Shown: piece after piece, positions 62,606-64,000 of the stretch
How positions within the stretch are numbered: position 1 is the stretch's first letter
Layout of the letters: each line of letters begins with the position of its first letter
Source of the DNA: Pyxidicoccus trucidator
GTDB taxonomy: Bacteria; Myxococcota; Myxococcia; Myxococcales; Myxococcaceae
NCBI RefSeq assembly: GCF_010894435.1
Contig: NZ_JAAIXZ010000003.1
Location: forward strand, 558,001-622,000
Reading direction: 5' to 3'
DNA length: 64,000 bases
The notes under the pieces: generated by a model
The model's database searches: none
The model's input: only the letters and a program-made list of their open reading frames with translations
What the model was told of the DNA's origin: nothing
Position numbers and translations under genes: made by a program

Positions 62606-63932
62606 TGTCCACCCCCAGGCCCACCGAAGCGAAGGCCCCCGGCCGCAGCGTCCCTTCCGCTTCGGGGAAGAGGAGTGTTCCGCCCGTGCCCATGGCGTAG
62701 AGCTTCCCCTTGAGGAATCGCCACCGCACTTCCGCCGCGCCGAGGTAGCGCGCGCCTGGCTGTCCCATGCCCATGCCCAGCCCCTTCACCGCGACTTCAA
62801 GGCTGCGCTCCAGGAGCTGCACCGCGACGCGCCCGTCCACGTCAAAGCGTCCCCAGGAGAAGGCTTCCGCGCCCACCGTCAGCATCAGGTGCCGTTGCAG
62901 CCCTCCGTAGTTGACGGCATCCCAGCCCACCTTCAGCTCGCCATGGACGGAGTAGCCAGAGGGGAACGGGGCTTCCGCCAGCGCCCCGCCGTCAGGGCCC
63001 GCCGCCCGGAAGCGCGCCAGCTCGTAGTCCGGGCCGAAGAAGCCCTGCCGGAAGCCGCCGTGCTGTCGCCGCCCCTCCAGCCGCAGCTTCAGGTCCAGCG
63101 TGGAGGTCAGTGCATCGAGGCCGCCGCCCACGACCGCGCCCCACGCGCCGCCCTCCCCGGGCCTTCCACCCCAGCCAGCAATCACGTGCGCCTCATACGT
63201 CGGACGCACCCTCACCACGGCCGTCGCGTCCAGGTGCGCCAGTGTCACCGAGGGCGCGCGTCCGCCGGCCCGGCCCCAGTCATGCACGGCGGACAGCGCC
63301 AGCGTGTAGCGGCCCGGCTCGCGCGGCTTGCCGAAGAGGACGTGCTGCATGTCCAGGGCGAGCTCCGCGCCCATGAGACGCGCGCCCAGCACGTCCGAGG
63401 CGAAGGCGTGTGTATAGAGCGGCCCGACCGTGCCGGTGAGGATGCCTCCTGCCGGGTGGTAGTCGGGATTGGCGCGGCTGGAGTAGCGCCGCACGAGATG
63501 GCCGGACAGGAGGGTGTAGTTCTCCAGCGCGCCGAACCACACAGCCAGCGGCGAGTACTCCGAGCCCAGCTTGAGGCCGCGCACGAGCTGTCCCCAATCG
63601 GAGAGGCTGTCCCAGTCCTCCCGCCTCACGAGGCCCGCGCCTTCACCGCCACCCCACAGTCGCAGCCGCACCGGGGCGCCCACATTGACGCCGAACTCCG
63701 GGCCGCCGTCGAGGATGACCGTGGGCTCCACCTGCGCGAAGCCCTCTTCCGTGCCTACGCCTGCACGCGGCAGCAGGGCCCACGTAGCCGCCTCTACGCG
63801 CGTCAGGGAGTGCCACCTGCGCGCCAAGGGCATCGCGAAGGGAGCGGCCTCCTCGGGGGCGGTCGGCTCCGTGGCGCTTCCCGTCAAGGGCCACAGCAGC
63901 AGCAACACCACGCGACCGCGAATCCGCCACAT
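62595..63932 (-). CDS. Outer-membrane beta-barrel-type protein upstream of the toxin
   Basis: 445 residues; ATG 63932 is preceded by AGGAGG. A signal peptide (VVLLLLWPLTGSA) ends near residue 21. The mature part is rich in alternating amphipathic strands (VNVGAPVRLRLWG, YSVHGELKVGWDAVNYG, ASVGLGVDNAR) with many Gly and aromatic residues, as in outer-membrane beta-barrels. The expected C-terminal aromatic residue is absent (ends VDNAR). The last 11 bases overlap the toxin gene, making it the first gene of the cassette. It may help export or deliver the lipoprotein, like the accessory gene of myxobacterial toxin cassettes, but this is inferred. Confidence 0.75.
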   Translation of the reverse strand: MWRIRGRVVLLLLWPLTGSATEPTAPEEAAPFAMPLARRWHSLTRVEAATWALLPRAGVGTEEGFAQVEPTVILDGGPEFGVNVGAPVRLRLWGGGEGAGLVRREDWDSLSDWGQLVRGLKLGSEYSPLAVWFGALENYTLLSGHLVRRYSSRANPDYHPAGGILTGTVGPLYTHAFASDVLGARLMGAELALDMQHVLFGKPREPGRYTLALSAVHDWGRAGGRAPSVTLAHLDATAVVRVRPTYEAHVIAGWGGRPGEGGAWGAVVGGGLDALTSTLDLKLRLEGRRQHGGFRQGFFGPDYELARFRAAGPDGGALAEAPFPSGYSVHGELKVGWDAVNYGGLQRHLMLTVGAEAFSWGRFDVDGRVAVQLLERSLEVAVKGLGMGMGQPGARYLGAAEVRWRFLKGKLYAMGTGGTLLFPEAEGTLRPGAFASVGLGVDNAR

Positions 63933-64000
63933 GCACGCCTCCTGGGATTGCCTCTTTGGGGACTGGACACGGCAGTACCCATCCGGTCCGACACGGGCGC

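Noticed and set aside
1-64000. rRNA and tRNA genes
   Set aside because: No conserved 16S/23S/5S segments or cloverleaf with the T-loop GTTCRA consensus in proper context was noticed by eye; a dedicated tRNA search was not possible.

Overview
GC-rich DNA (roughly 70 percent by eye) with strong third-position GC, many secreted lipoproteins, two proteins with C-terminal MYXO-CTERM sorting tails, a large sigma-54 activator and a DUF2380/TIGR02269-type lipoprotein. Together these point to a myxobacterium of the Myxococcus/Corallococcus/Pyxidicoccus/Archangium kind. No rRNA, tRNA, CRISPR array, prophage or integron was seen. The window is an accessory, surface- and secretion-rich stretch of chromosome; the few housekeeping-type genes are bioA, htpX, a dipeptide epimerase, a desaturase and the DedA/AI-2E transport pair.

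Layout. 0-11.9 kb: MoxR ATPase (cut by the left edge), LuxR regulator, S41 protease, zinc-ribbon membrane protein, SH3b lipoprotein, snapalysin-like metalloprotease, sigma-54 activator, a 582-residue unknown and a GNAT. 11.9-19 kb: a decay zone with a frameshifted and internally deleted pyruvate kinase, a helicase tail and an IS91-like transposase tail, mixed with small intact genes (DUF1428, HtpX, an ArsR/SRPBCC pair with an operator over its start codon, a kelch lipoprotein operon). 19-22.4 kb: AraC regulator and M3 peptidase. 22.5-35 kb: a large MYXO-CTERM protein with 165-bp Cys-rich repeats, a membrane protein whose C-terminus looks like a ribonuclease toxin, next to a small protein of a type VI-associated kind, a HEIGH metalloprotease with threefold C-terminal repeats, a second S41 protease, a cupin and a secreted unknown. 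35-37.6 kb: membrane protein, DoxX and a divergent LysR. 37.7-43 kb: a giant lipoprotein with ELWxxDGT repeats, ten HYR modules and a MYXO-CTERM tail. 43-53.3 kb: epimerase, hybrid histidine kinase, SUFU protein, FemAB-like GNAT, desaturase, BioA, a repeat-rich intergenic island, DedA and AI-2E transporter. 53.4-60.5 kb: subtilisin lipoprotein, tail-collar protein, collagen-like lipoprotein and a beta-propeller lipoprotein. 60.6-63.9 kb: a tightly overlapping operon of outer-membrane-type protein, lipoprotein toxin and putative immunity protein.

The two most interesting systems are the overlapping cassette at 60591-63932, which resembles the lipoprotein polymorphic toxins of myxobacterial kin discrimination, and the pair at 26724-29414, a candidate contact-dependent effector without a recognised immunity gene. 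All assignments come from reading translations and motifs; no database search was run.
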